From: Streptomyces sp. NBC_00258
GTDB lineage: Bacteria > Actinomycetota > Actinomycetes > Streptomycetales > Streptomycetaceae
NCBI RefSeq assembly: GCF_036182465.1
Contig: NZ_CP108081.1
Coordinates: forward strand, 3,038,001 to 3,102,000
Direction: 5' to 3'
Length of the DNA: 64,000 nucleotides
Below the pieces are notes generated by a model. That model ran no database searches. It was given only the letters and a program-made list of their open reading frames with translations, and was not told the DNA's origin. The translations under genes and the position numbers were made by a program. The first letter of the stretch is position 1; each line of letters starts with the position of its first letter. Positions 16,050 through 24,697 of the stretch are shown piece after piece.

Positions 16050-17567
16050 TCACCGGGCGGGGGCCAGGCGGATGACGTTCCAGGACACCGGGGCCAGTTC
16101 CGCCTCAAGCGCCCCGTCGGCGGTGACCTGGGCTCCGCCTCCGGTGCGCGGCGTCACGCGCTCAGGCTCGGCCTCGGTGTTGACGGCGTCCGGGTCCTGA
16201 TCGGCGAGTACGAGGTGCTCCAGCACCCGGTAGCCGGTCAACGCGCCGCGCAACTCGGCCCGCAGGCTCAGAGGTTGGTCCTGGCCGCGGTTGACGGCGA
16301 GGACCGTGAGCGCGCCGCTCTCCTCCTCGTACGTCACCACCGTGTCGAGCGCCGATACGTCGCCGTGCCGCTGTGTGTCGATGCGGGACCCGGTGATGTC
16401 GGTGCGCAGTACCTTCCCGGTGGCGAACCTGGCCGCCTGTGCGAACGGGTGGAAGGTGGTCTGCCGCCAGCTCGCGCCTCCCGGTTCGCTGCGTATCGGG
16501 GCGATGACGTTGACCAGTTGGGCGAGACACGCGATGGCCACCCGGTCGGCGTTGCGGAGGAGGGTGATGAGCAGCGAACCGACGACGACGGCGTCGGTCA
16601 CGCTGTAGGTGTCCTCGATCAGGCGGGGTATCTCGGCGGTCTCCAGGTTGCGCTCGCCGACGAATCGGGCGGCGTACCAGACGTTCCACTCGTCGAACGA
16701 GAGCCTGATGTGCTTCTTGGCGCGGCGCGCGGCCCGCACATGGTCGGCGGTGGCGACCACATCGCGGATGTACTGGTCCATGTGCGCCCCGGACGCCAGG
16801 AAGCTGGCGCGGTCGCCGTCGAACTCCTCGTAATAGGCGTGCAGGGAGAGGTAGTCGACCTCGTCGTACGTCTGCTCCAGGACCTCGCGCTCCCAGGTGC
16901 CGAAGGTCGGCATGCCCGCGTTGGAGCTGCCGCAGGCGACCAGTTCGATGGACGGGTCCACCTGGCGCATCGCCTTGCCGGTCTCGGCCGCGAGCCGTCC
17001 GTACTCGGTGGCCGTCTTGTGGCCGGTCTGCCAGGGGCCGTCCATCTCGTTGCCCAGGCACCACAGTTTGACGTCGTGCGGTTCGGGGACGCCGTGCTTG
17101 ATCCGCAGATCGGACCAGGCGGTGCCGCCGGGCTGGTTGCAGTACTCCACCAGGGCGCGGGCGGCGTCGATGCCGCGGGTGCCGAGGTTGACCGCCATCA
17201 TCGGGTCGAGACCGAGCTGCTTGGCCCAGGTGAGGAACTCGTTGGTGCCCACCTGGTTGGTCTCGATGGAGCGCCAGGCCAGGTCGAGCCGGCGCGGCCG
17301 CTCGGAGGCCGGGCCGACCCCGTCCTCCCAGTGGTAGCCGGAGACGAAGTTGCCCCCGGGGTAGCGGACCAGTCCGGTGCCGAGTTCCCGTACCAGGTCC
17401 GCGACGTCGGTCCGGAATCCGGCGGCGTCCGCCGAGGGATGCTCCGGCTCGTGGATGCCGGTGTAGACGCAGCGCCCCATGTGCTCGACGAACGTTCCGT
17501 ACAGGCGCGGGTCCACCTCCCCGATGGTGAACTCGGGGTCGACGGTGAACCGTGCGGTGTGCGGCAT
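16050..17567 (-). CDS. abfA: GH51 alpha-L-arabinofuranosidase, intracellular
   Basis: 505 aa, full length for GH51. The catalytic (beta/alpha)8 barrel carries the acid/base Glu174 in CLGNEMDGPWQ and the nucleophile Glu293 in LSFDEWNVWY, followed by the usual C-terminal beta-sandwich. N-terminal landmarks GTFVEHMGRCVYTGI and GLVRYPGGNFVSGYHWEDG are standard for the family. There is no signal peptide, so it acts in the cytoplasm on arabino-oligosaccharides brought in by the adjacent ABC system, releasing L-arabinose. It lies between the permease genes and the secreted GH93-like enzyme, in the same direction. Confidence 0.95.
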   Translation of the reverse strand: MPHTARFTVDPEFTIGEVDPRLYGTFVEHMGRCVYTGIHEPEHPSADAAGFRTDVADLVRELGTGLVRYPGGNFVSGYHWEDGVGPASERPRRLDLAWRSIETNQVGTNEFLTWAKQLGLDPMMAVNLGTRGIDAARALVEYCNQPGGTAWSDLRIKHGVPEPHDVKLWCLGNEMDGPWQTGHKTATEYGRLAAETGKAMRQVDPSIELVACGSSNAGMPTFGTWEREVLEQTYDEVDYLSLHAYYEEFDGDRASFLASGAHMDQYIRDVVATADHVRAARRAKKHIRLSFDEWNVWYAARFVGERNLETAEIPRLIEDTYSVTDAVVVGSLLITLLRNADRVAIACLAQLVNVIAPIRSEPGGASWRQTTFHPFAQAARFATGKVLRTDITGSRIDTQRHGDVSALDTVVTYEEESGALTVLAVNRGQDQPLSLRAELRGALTGYRVLEHLVLADQDPDAVNTEAEPERVTPRTGGGAQVTADGALEAELAPVSWNVIRLAPAR

Positions 17568-17636
17568 GCTGGAGCCTTTCTTGGGATGGGGAAGGGTGTG
17601 ACCTACCAGGCAGCGTGAACTGCAGTGCGGGCGGGG

Positions 17637-18524
17637 CTACTTGAGGCCGGTTCCGGCGATGCCCTCGACGATGCGGCGCTGGAACAGCAGGAACACGGCG
17701 AGGAGCGGGATGGCACCGAGTACGGCGGAGGCCATCAACTGGGCGTAGGGCACACCGAAGACGTCCTGGACGGAGGTCAGTCCGACCGGGAGGGTCATCA
17801 TTTCCGGGTCGGTGACGACCAGGAGGGGCCACAGGAAGTTGTTCCAGACCCCGACGAACACGAAGATCGTGACCGCGGAGATCACCGGCCGCGAGATGGG
17901 CATGACGATCTGCCGGTACGTACGCAGCCAGCCCGCGCCGTCCGCGCGCGCCGCGTCGATCAGCTCCCTGGGGATGCCGTCGAAGAACTGCTTGAAGACG
18001 AACACGGCGACGACGTTGGGGACTTGGGGCAGTACGACTCCCCAGTAGGTGTTGAGCAGGCCCACCGACTGGAGCGCCAGGAACTGCGGGATCATGAGGA
18101 CCTGCCCCGGAATCATGATCCCGGCGAGGAGCACCACGAACGCGGCGCGGCGCGTCCGGAAGCGCGTCTGTGAGAGCGCGAAGGCAGCAAGTGACGCGGC
18201 CACCACCGTGAGCGCGGTGGTGAGGATCGACGTGATGAAGCTGTTCGCGTACCAGTAGGGCAGCTTCTCCGCGTCGAAGATGTCCCCGTACGCCGCGAGG
18301 GTGGGGTGGGCCGTGAACCAGTTGGTGGGGTCGGTGACGACTTCCTGCGCGGGCCGTATGGAGGTGGCGAGTGCCCAGGCCAGCGGCACCAGCCACAGCA
18401 GTGCGAAGGCGATGAGGGTACCGAGGGCCACCCGGTTGAACAGTCGCTCGGCGTCATACCTCCGAGGTGCCCCGGCTGCGGTCGTCTCCTGCTCGGTCAC
18501 GGGCGGTGTGGCGATGGCGGTCAT
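17637..18524 (-). CDS. Sugar ABC permease, MalG-type
   Basis: 295 aa from ATG 18524. Six hydrophobic segments and the inner-membrane permease EAA loop (PRELIDAARADGAGWLRTYRQIVMP) mark it as the MalG-like partner of the carbohydrate-uptake-1 family. It starts 2 bp after the stop of the MalF-like gene and is translationally coupled. No ATPase gene lies in this cluster. In Streptomyces such importers use the shared ATPase MsiK, encoded elsewhere; that is inference here. Likely substrate: arabino-oligosaccharides. Confidence 0.93.
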   Translation of the reverse strand: MTAIATPPVTEQETTAAGAPRRYDAERLFNRVALGTLIAFALLWLVPLAWALATSIRPAQEVVTDPTNWFTAHPTLAAYGDIFDAEKLPYWYANSFITSILTTALTVVAASLAAFALSQTRFRTRRAAFVVLLAGIMIPGQVLMIPQFLALQSVGLLNTYWGVVLPQVPNVVAVFVFKQFFDGIPRELIDAARADGAGWLRTYRQIVMPISRPVISAVTIFVFVGVWNNFLWPLLVVTDPEMMTLPVGLTSVQDVFGVPYAQLMASAVLGAIPLLAVFLLFQRRIVEGIAGTGLK

Positions 18525-18526
18525 GA

Positions 18527-19435
18527 TCAGCGCTCCTTCTCGGCGCGGCGAACGAGTGCGAACCAGACGAGCGAGACCAGCAGGATCACCACGAAGAGCA
18601 GCAGCGAGACGGTGGACGCGTAGCCGACGCGGCCCTCCACGAAGCCCGTGTCGTAGATGAGTTGGAGGGAGGGACGGGTGCTCCCGTCGGGACCGCCCAT
18701 GGTCAGCATGTAGATCTGGTCGAAGACCTTCAGGGAGGCGACCACCTGAAGGACCGTCACAAGGGTCGTGGTGCGGCCGAGCATCGGCACGATGACGTGG
18801 CGGATGCGCTGCCAGGGCCCGGCCCCGTCGATGGCCGCGGCCTCGTGCACGGAACGCGGGATGTCCTGCAGGCCGGCCAGATAGAGGACGAAGTTGAAGC
18901 CGATCGTCCACCACACGGTGGCGGCGGCGATGGAGATCATCGCCCAGTCCGGATCGCCCAGCCAGGACGGCGGGGTGTCGACGCCCACCCACTTCGCGGC
19001 CTGCTGGGCGAGGCCCACCTGATCGGCGTAGATGAACGTGAAGATCAGCGAGATGACCGCCGAGGGCAGCACGAACGGCGCGAAGAAGGCGAAGCGGAAG
19101 AACCAGCGTCCGCGTACGAAGCGGTCGGCGAGAATCGCCAGCACCAGGCTGAGCAGCACGAGCGGAACAGTGGTCAGAACGGTGAACCACAGTGTGTTCT
19201 TGAGCGTGCGCCAGAACTCGTCGTCGCCCAGCACGGCCGTGTAGTTGGACAGCCCGGCGAAGTCGCCGAGGCCCTTCTTGAGCAGGCTGGCGTCGAAGAA
19301 GCCGGCGATGACCGTATAGATCAGCGGTCCCACCAGAAAGACCAGGTAGAACAGGGCGAAGGGCAACAGCATCCCCGGACCGGCCCAGCGGTCACCTCTG
19401 CCGGGGGCCTTGGTCGGTGCGGTTGTCGTGGCCAT
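18527..19435 (-). CDS. Sugar ABC permease, MalF-type
   Basis: 302 aa, six hydrophobic segments. The EAA loop PRSVHEAAAIDGAGPWQRIR is present at about residues 200-220, where the shared ATPase docks. It pairs with the downstream MalG-like permease and the upstream binding-protein gene (95-bp gap). Transport role in the arabinan locus follows from the neighbours. Confidence 0.93.
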   Translation of the reverse strand: MATTTAPTKAPGRGDRWAGPGMLLPFALFYLVFLVGPLIYTVIAGFFDASLLKKGLGDFAGLSNYTAVLGDDEFWRTLKNTLWFTVLTTVPLVLLSLVLAILADRFVRGRWFFRFAFFAPFVLPSAVISLIFTFIYADQVGLAQQAAKWVGVDTPPSWLGDPDWAMISIAAATVWWTIGFNFVLYLAGLQDIPRSVHEAAAIDGAGPWQRIRHVIVPMLGRTTTLVTVLQVVASLKVFDQIYMLTMGGPDGSTRPSLQLIYDTGFVEGRVGYASTVSLLLFVVILLVSLVWFALVRRAEKER

Positions 19436-19530
19436 GGGGCGGCCCTTTCAGTCAGGACATGCGGAATCTCAGACGTGCGGGGCCCGATGCGGGCCGTGAT
19501 CGCGGCAGTTGGCGGCCGGGCGGGGGCGGC

Positions 19531-20904
19531 TCACAGGGGTGCGGGCCGGCTCGCGAGTTCGCGCAGTTCGCGGCGCATGCGTGCGGCTCCGGCCGTGGGG
19601 CTGGTGGCGCCGGTGAAAACGGACGTCACGGCGTTGCCGACGACGACCTGCAGTGTGCTGCCCGCGCCGCTGTACCAGGCGGCCGGGTCGTAGGCCGCGC
19701 CGTCGGCGGCAGCGGCGTAGTGGGACTGTGGTGCGAGGTCCTGGTAGCCGGGCGACTGCTGGGTGGGCAGCCACGCGGGTATGTGTCCGCCCTCCGCCCA
19801 CATCTTGCTGGAGTTGAGCAGGGCGGCGACGAACCCCAGGGAGAGGTCGAGACGTTGTGCCGCGGCGGAGGGCGCCTTGGGCAGGACCAGGGAGTGCGAG
19901 TCCGCGGCGCAGGCGTAGGGCGCGTCATGGAAGACCCTCGGCAGCGGCCGTACGTCGAACTTCACCTTGGCGCCCTCGACCGTGAGTACCTGCCAGACGC
20001 CGTCCATCAGGAATCCGGCCTTGCCGGTGGTGAGCATCGTGATGGCGCCCGGGCTGTCGGTGCTCGTGGGGACGACCTTCTCCTGGGTGAGGCGGCGGAT
20101 GTACGCGAGGGCCTCGGCCGCGGCCGCCGTGTCGATGACGACCTTCTTGCCCTGGTCGGCGACGAGATCGCCGCCGCCTATCTGCCGGTAGAACGACCAG
20201 AAGAGCCGGAACTGCGTCGAGGCGTCCTTCACCGAGGCGACGGAGCCACCCCAGGCCCCGGTCACTTCCTTCGCGGCGCGCAGGGCGTCGATGAACGCGT
20301 CGGGCCCGTCCACGTCCGTCAGCCGGCCCTGTCCGTCGAGGAGTCCGGCCTTCTCGGCGATGTCGGTCCGGAAGTAGAGCACGAAGGGGTGGGTGTCGAG
20401 CGGTACGGCGTACAGCTTCCCGTCCACCTGGGACTTCTTCCAGGGCCGCGGGTCGAACTTGTCCTCGGCCAGTCCGTGCCGGGCCAGATCGGACGTCCGC
20501 AGTTCGGTGAGCAGTCCCGCCTCGGCGAGCGTGGGCACCTTCGACAGATGGGTGACGGCGACCTGCGGGGGCCGCTCGCCGAGCGTCGCCAGGGTGAGCT
20601 TCGTGTAGTACGGGCTGCCCCAGACGAAGGTCGCCGACTTCAGGTCCGTCGCCCGATGGCGGGCCCGGTAGACGTCCTCCATGGCCAGCAGCCGCTCGCC
20701 GTCACCGCCGGTGAAGGGATTCCAGAAGTTCAGCCGTGACGGTGTGGGCGACCCTCCGGTGAACCCCTGCGCGAGCGTGCTGCCACAGCCGCCGAGGGCG
20801 ACGGACGAGGCCGCCACGGCGCCGAGCGACAGGGTGCCGCGCAGCAGTCCGCGCCGGGACGGCGGGGTCGGAGGCGGGGAGGCGTGCGGTGTGCGGTCCC
20901 GCAT
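19531..20904 (-). CDS. Sugar ABC importer substrate-binding lipoprotein
   Basis: 457 aa from ATG 20904 with GGAAGGA upstream; the frame is open further but unsupported. A Tat-type N-terminus (SRRGLLRGTLSLG) runs into a lipobox, VALGGCG, so it is a membrane-anchored binding protein of the bacterial extracellular type 1 family. The PLDTHPFVLYFRTDIAEKAG segment is typical. First gene of the minus-strand arabinan operon; two CAACGTTG operators lie 40 and 96 bp upstream of its start, consistent with repression by the divergent LacI protein. Confidence 0.92.
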   Translation of the reverse strand: MRDRTPHASPPPTPPSRRGLLRGTLSLGAVAASSVALGGCGSTLAQGFTGGSPTPSRLNFWNPFTGGDGERLLAMEDVYRARHRATDLKSATFVWGSPYYTKLTLATLGERPPQVAVTHLSKVPTLAEAGLLTELRTSDLARHGLAEDKFDPRPWKKSQVDGKLYAVPLDTHPFVLYFRTDIAEKAGLLDGQGRLTDVDGPDAFIDALRAAKEVTGAWGGSVASVKDASTQFRLFWSFYRQIGGGDLVADQGKKVVIDTAAAAEALAYIRRLTQEKVVPTSTDSPGAITMLTTGKAGFLMDGVWQVLTVEGAKVKFDVRPLPRVFHDAPYACAADSHSLVLPKAPSAAAQRLDLSLGFVAALLNSSKMWAEGGHIPAWLPTQQSPGYQDLAPQSHYAAAADGAAYDPAAWYSGAGSTLQVVVGNAVTSVFTGATSPTAGAARMRRELRELASRPAPL

Positions 20905-20943
20905 GGGCAGGCGTCCTTCCACGGCAGGGAAACCCAACATGTA

Positions 20944-21141
20944 CAACGTTGGAATGGGTGACAGTTTCGAACGGCTCGGTCGATGCACGGAGGCGGTTCC
21001 AACGTTGTATCCCTGCGGAAATTCGGCGTCAACACCTGTGCCGGAACTGGTTGTTCGTCAGGGAGTGGGCGCCCTATCGGGACATATCACCCAGGCAGGA
21101 CGTGAATCACTCACGGCGGACGCGATCCTCTTACAACGTTG
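20944..21141. promoter_or_regulatory. Three LacI-type operators with CAACGTTG core
   Basis: ACAACGTTGGAA (core 20944-20951), TTCCAACGTTGT (core 21000-21007, the inverse orientation of the first) and TTACAACGTTGCAA (core 21134-21141). The first two are 56 bp apart and flank the likely binding-protein promoter; the third is about 100 bp before the lacI-like ATG. Arrangement fits looping repression of the operon plus autoregulation. Confidence 0.75.
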
Positions 21142-21239
21142 CAACATGGCTTACGCTGGTCGGCACACCGGTATCGGCTCGCGTGGTGCGTCGACGACGA
21201 GGGCCGCCGGAAGAGTGCCGGGGAGGGAGGGCGCGCGTC

Positions 21240-22265
21240 ATGGCAGGTGCACGCCTCAAGGACGTCGCGGAACGCGCGGGCGTTTCGATCAAGACGGTGT
21301 CGAACGTCGTACGGGGCGAGATCCGTGTCGCGGAGCAGACCCGGCAGCGGGTGCTGCGCGCGATCGCCGAGCTCGACTACCAGCCCAACGCCTCCGCACG
21401 CCACTTGCGCACCGGCCGCAGCGGCATCATCGCGCTGGCCGTCCCCGAGCTGGTCGCACCGTACTTCGCGGAGCTGGCCGCGGAGGTCATCGCGGCCGCC
21501 AAGAAGCGGGGCTGCACCGTGCTGATCGAGGACACCGGCGGAGACCCCGCGGAGGAACTCCGTATCGCCTGCGGCCTGAGCGACCCGCTCATCGACGGTG
21601 TGCTGCTCAGCCCGCTCAGCCTCGACGAGGCGATGCTCGCCACCCGCGAGCGCCGCGTGCCCCTCGTACTCCTGGGAGAGCAGTCGTACCGGATCCCGGC
21701 GGACCACGTGCTGATCGACAACTCCGCGGCGGCGCGAGAGGCGACCGAGCACCTGCTCGGGCTCGGCCGCCGGCGCATCGGAGTCATCGGCCAGCCGTCG
21801 GACCGGGCGCATGCGACGACGGTGCAGCGCATGCACGGCTTTCTGACCGCGCTGCATGCCGCGGGTGTGCCGCACGACCCCCGACTGGCCCCGGACACCG
21901 TGGCGTTCACCCGCGCCGACGGCGCCTCCGCGATGCGGGTCCTGCTCGGCCTGGACGAACCACCGGACGCGGTCTTCTGCTTCAGCGACCTGCTCGCCTC
22001 CGGCGCGGTGCGCGCGGCACACGAACACGGCCTTCGGGTGCCGCGTGACCTGGCGGTCGTGGGCTTCGACGACATCCAGGAGACCGGCTACAGCGTGCCG
22101 TCACTGACCACCGTGTCGCCCAACAAACGGGAGATCGCCGAACTGGCGGTGGACGCGGTGCTGCAGAGAATCACGACCGACGCGGAGGCCCCTCACACGA
22201 GACTCACCGCGGGGTATTCACTGGTGGTGCGGGAGAGCACGCAGCCGAGTTCGCCGACGGGGTGA
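21240..22265 (+). CDS. LacI-family regulator of the arabinan operon
   Basis: 341 aa from ATG 21240, preceded by GGGAGGGAGGG; earlier in-frame starts lack protein character. The LacI HTH is at residues 5-55 (ARLKDVAERAGVSIKTVSNV with hinge helix ASARHLRTGRSG), followed by the periplasmic-binding-like effector domain. Divergent from the binding-protein gene. It probably represses both through the CAACGTTG sites and is released by arabinose or an arabino-oligosaccharide (inference). Confidence 0.93.
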   Translation: MAGARLKDVAERAGVSIKTVSNVVRGEIRVAEQTRQRVLRAIAELDYQPNASARHLRTGRSGIIALAVPELVAPYFAELAAEVIAAAKKRGCTVLIEDTGGDPAEELRIACGLSDPLIDGVLLSPLSLDEAMLATRERRVPLVLLGEQSYRIPADHVLIDNSAAAREATEHLLGLGRRRIGVIGQPSDRAHATTVQRMHGFLTALHAAGVPHDPRLAPDTVAFTRADGASAMRVLLGLDEPPDAVFCFSDLLASGAVRAAHEHGLRVPRDLAVVGFDDIQETGYSVPSLTTVSPNKREIAELAVDAVLQRITTDAEAPHTRLTAGYSLVVRESTQPSSPTG

Positions 22266-22275
22266 CGGACGGACG

Positions 22276-22310
22276 GCCGCACGCGAGGTACGTCACCCGA
22301 TCCGTGCGGC
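22276..22310. terminator. Short hairpin between convergent genes
   Basis: GCCGCACG (22276-22283) pairs with CGTGCGGC (22303-22310) across a 19-nt loop, in the 45-bp gap between the convergent lacI-like and amidohydrolase genes. A modest stem, so only a possible terminator. Confidence 0.4.
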
Positions 22311-23420
22311 TCACCGCGCGGCGGTCCGTGCGGGCGGCCGGGAACCAGTCAGGCGGCGGACGTTGCCCGAGAAGACGGCGGCGCGTTCCTCGGGTGTGAG
22401 GTCCATGGCGGTGATGTCGGCGATCCCGGAACGGATGTAGCCGGGGCCCTTTTCGGGGTCGTACGGGGAGTCGGAGCCGAACAGGACGTGGTCGGGACCG
22501 AAGAACTCCAGGGCGCAGCGCAGGGCGTGGGGGGCGCCGAAGAGCGCGGTGTCGGCGTAGAACATCTTGAAGTAGTCCAGCGGGCGCTTGGTGAGCGGGT
22601 AGCCGGTGACGTCCTCGCGCTGGTGGTCCGGGGTGCGGGAGCCGAGTTGGTCCCAGCCAGGGCCGACGCGGCCGGAGAAGTGGGGGATCATGCTCCCGCC
22701 GTGGTGGATGAGGAGCTTGAGGGTGGGGTGGCGTTCGAGTACGCCGCCGAAGACCATGCGGGCCATGAAGGCCGAGAGGTCGTACTCCCAGCCGAAGGTC
22801 CACCAGATCTCGTACCGGGAGCGTTCCTCGGTGGGGTAGTCCGTCCATGAGGAGTTGCGGCAGGGGTGGACCTGGACGAGGAGGTCGAGTTCGGCGGCGC
22901 GCTGCCAGAACGGTTCGAAGCGCCGCTCGTCCAGGGGGTGGCCGTTGACGTGGGTGTATATCTGGACGCCGATCGCTCCCAACTCGCCGACCGCACGGTC
23001 GAGTTCCGCGACCGCGGCGTCGACGTCGTTGAGCGCGACCGCCGCGCAGAAACCCACGAAGCGATCGGGGTGCTCGGCGACCAGGGTGGCCAGGCCGTCG
23101 TTGCCGATGCGGGCGTACTCGGTGGACAGGGCCGGGCTGCCGAAGTCCTCGACGGGCGGTGCGGCCAGGTTGATGATCTGGCGGTAGTCGGCGAACTCGT
23201 CCATCTGCCGGAAGCGCACGTCGAGGTCGACGAGCGCCGGGATGTTCATGATCCGCTTGCGCAGGTTGGCGACGGCGGGGACGCCTTCGAGTGCGAACAG
23301 GCGGTCGGCGTAGTCACGGGGCAGCACATGGCAGAAGGCGTCGATCTTCTCAAGAGTCTCGATCGTTTCGATCTTTTCGAGAGCCTCGGGCGTCTCAGGT
23401 GTTTCGGGCGACTCGATCAC
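22311..23420 (-). CDS. Amidohydrolase-2 family protein (ACMSD / resorcylate-decarboxylase-like)
   Basis: 369 aa from GTG 23420 with GAGAGGA upstream. TIM-barrel metal-dependent family: the first strand reads IDAFCHVLPRDYADRL, then VQVHPCRN, LLIHHGGSMIPHFSGRV and VLFGSDSPYDPEKG supply the His and Asp ligands. The first strand has the D-x-x-x-H form seen in decarboxylase-like members rather than HxH. The N-terminus has an odd low-complexity extension (ESPETPETPEALEKIETIET). It starts 38 bp after the stop of the lacI-like gene and is probably co-transcribed. Likely decarboxylates or hydrolyses the compound imported by the divergent ABC system. Confidence 0.8.
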   Translation of the reverse strand: MIESPETPETPEALEKIETIETLEKIDAFCHVLPRDYADRLFALEGVPAVANLRKRIMNIPALVDLDVRFRQMDEFADYRQIINLAAPPVEDFGSPALSTEYARIGNDGLATLVAEHPDRFVGFCAAVALNDVDAAVAELDRAVGELGAIGVQIYTHVNGHPLDERRFEPFWQRAAELDLLVQVHPCRNSSWTDYPTEERSRYEIWWTFGWEYDLSAFMARMVFGGVLERHPTLKLLIHHGGSMIPHFSGRVGPGWDQLGSRTPDHQREDVTGYPLTKRPLDYFKMFYADTALFGAPHALRCALEFFGPDHVLFGSDSPYDPEKGPGYIRSGIADITAMDLTPEERAAVFSGNVRRLTGSRPPARTAAR

Positions 23421-23458
23421 GCTTGTTCCTCTCCAAGTGGTGGATGGCGGACGGGCGT

Positions 23459-24517
23459 TCACGGGGCGGGCGTCGACGACTCGCGTGGGATGAGGGTGGG
23501 GGCGTAGACGGAGGAGGTCGTGGGCCTGCCCTCGATGGAGCGCAGCAGGATGTCGACCGCGCCGCGTCCGATCTCGCGCAGCGGCACGCGGACGCTGGTC
23601 AGGGGAATCGGCAGGCGCGCGGCGAGCGGGGTGTCGTTGTACCCGACGAGCGAGAGCTCGCCGGGAATGCTGATCCCGAGCCGTCTGGCGGCCGCCAGCA
23701 CACCGACCGCGGTGTTGTCGTTGACGGTCATGACGGCCGTCGGGCGCTCACCGGCGGACAGGCCGGACAGCAGCTCGGTCGCGACCCGTTCACCGCTCTC
23801 CATGGAGAACTCCGAAGGCCGGACCAGGCGTTCGTCCACCGCGATCCCGGCCTCCCGCAGGGCAGTGCGGTAACCCTCCATCCTGCCGACGGGGTTGGAG
23901 GCGTAGGACGGGCCGGCGATCAAGGCGATCCGTCGGTGTCCCAGGTCGATCAGGTGACGAGCGGCCAGATATCCGCCCAGCTTGTCGTCGCCGACGGAGG
24001 CCGGGCCGCGGCCGTCGGTCCGCAGCGCGAGGGCGTACGGGATGTCCCGCGCGGCCAGTTCGCGTACGAGATCGCTCTCCGAGTCCAGCCGGGCCGTGGC
24101 GAGCACCAGCCCGTCCACCATCCGGTCCAGCAGCAGTCTGCCCTGGACGGCTTCGGCGGCCGGTTCGTCATGGGTGATCGCGACGAGGGCGTGCAGCCCG
24201 TGGTCCCGGCAGGCCTCGGCGATCTCCTCGTACAGGATCGCCATCACCGTGTCCGAGAGCCGCGAGACGACCACGCCGATCGTGCGCGTGCTCTGCCGGC
24301 GCAGGCTGGCCGCCGCGGGATTGGGTGAGTACCCGATCCGCTGCGCGACCTCCTTGATCCGCGCGGCCGTGTCGCTTCGCGAGAAGGAGTGCCGCTCGTC
24401 CATGGCGCGGGACACCGTCGAGGCGTTCACCCCCGCCTCACGGGCCACGTCGGCCATGGTCGGGCGGCGTTTGGCGCCTCCCGCGCGGCCGGATGCCCTG
24501 CCCTCTGATGCGGTCAC
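23459..24517 (-). CDS. LacI-family regulator of the amidohydrolase/ABC locus
   Basis: 352 aa from GTG 24517 with a GAGAGGC site upstream; the frame runs on into the divergent gene without meaning. HTH near residues 20-70 (PTMADVAREAGVNASTVSRA and NPAAASLRRQSTRTIG) and a full effector domain. Divergent from the binding-protein gene. A perfect GCAATCGATTGC palindrome between them is the expected LacI operator. LacI proteins usually sense sugars, so one controlling a NitT/TauT-type importer and an amidohydrolase is unusual. Confidence 0.92.
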   Translation of the reverse strand: MTASEGRASGRAGGAKRRPTMADVAREAGVNASTVSRAMDERHSFSRSDTAARIKEVAQRIGYSPNPAAASLRRQSTRTIGVVVSRLSDTVMAILYEEIAEACRDHGLHALVAITHDEPAAEAVQGRLLLDRMVDGLVLATARLDSESDLVRELAARDIPYALALRTDGRGPASVGDDKLGGYLAARHLIDLGHRRIALIAGPSYASNPVGRMEGYRTALREAGIAVDERLVRPSEFSMESGERVATELLSGLSAGERPTAVMTVNDNTAVGVLAAARRLGISIPGELSLVGYNDTPLAARLPIPLTSVRVPLREIGRGAVDILLRSIEGRPTTSSVYAPTLIPRESSTPAP

Positions 24518-24613
24518 CGGTTCTGCCTCTCTCGTCGGTGGTGGGCGAACTTTCCTGTCGCAGCCGGGTTGACGGGTTCGTTCTGGTCCGCACATGATTG
24601 TGCATACGTAAGC

Positions 24614-24625
24614 GCAATCGATTGC
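24614..24625. promoter_or_regulatory. LacI operator GCAATCGATTGC
   Basis: A perfect 12-bp palindrome with the central CG typical of LacI-family sites, between the divergent lacI-like gene (start 24517) and the binding-protein gene (start 24698). Confidence 0.7.
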
Positions 24626-24697
24626 ATAGCCAGTATCGCACGCCGTCCCGGCGAAGGCACAAGGCCTCGGCGGCTTTTCGCAGAGAGGAGCGACCTC

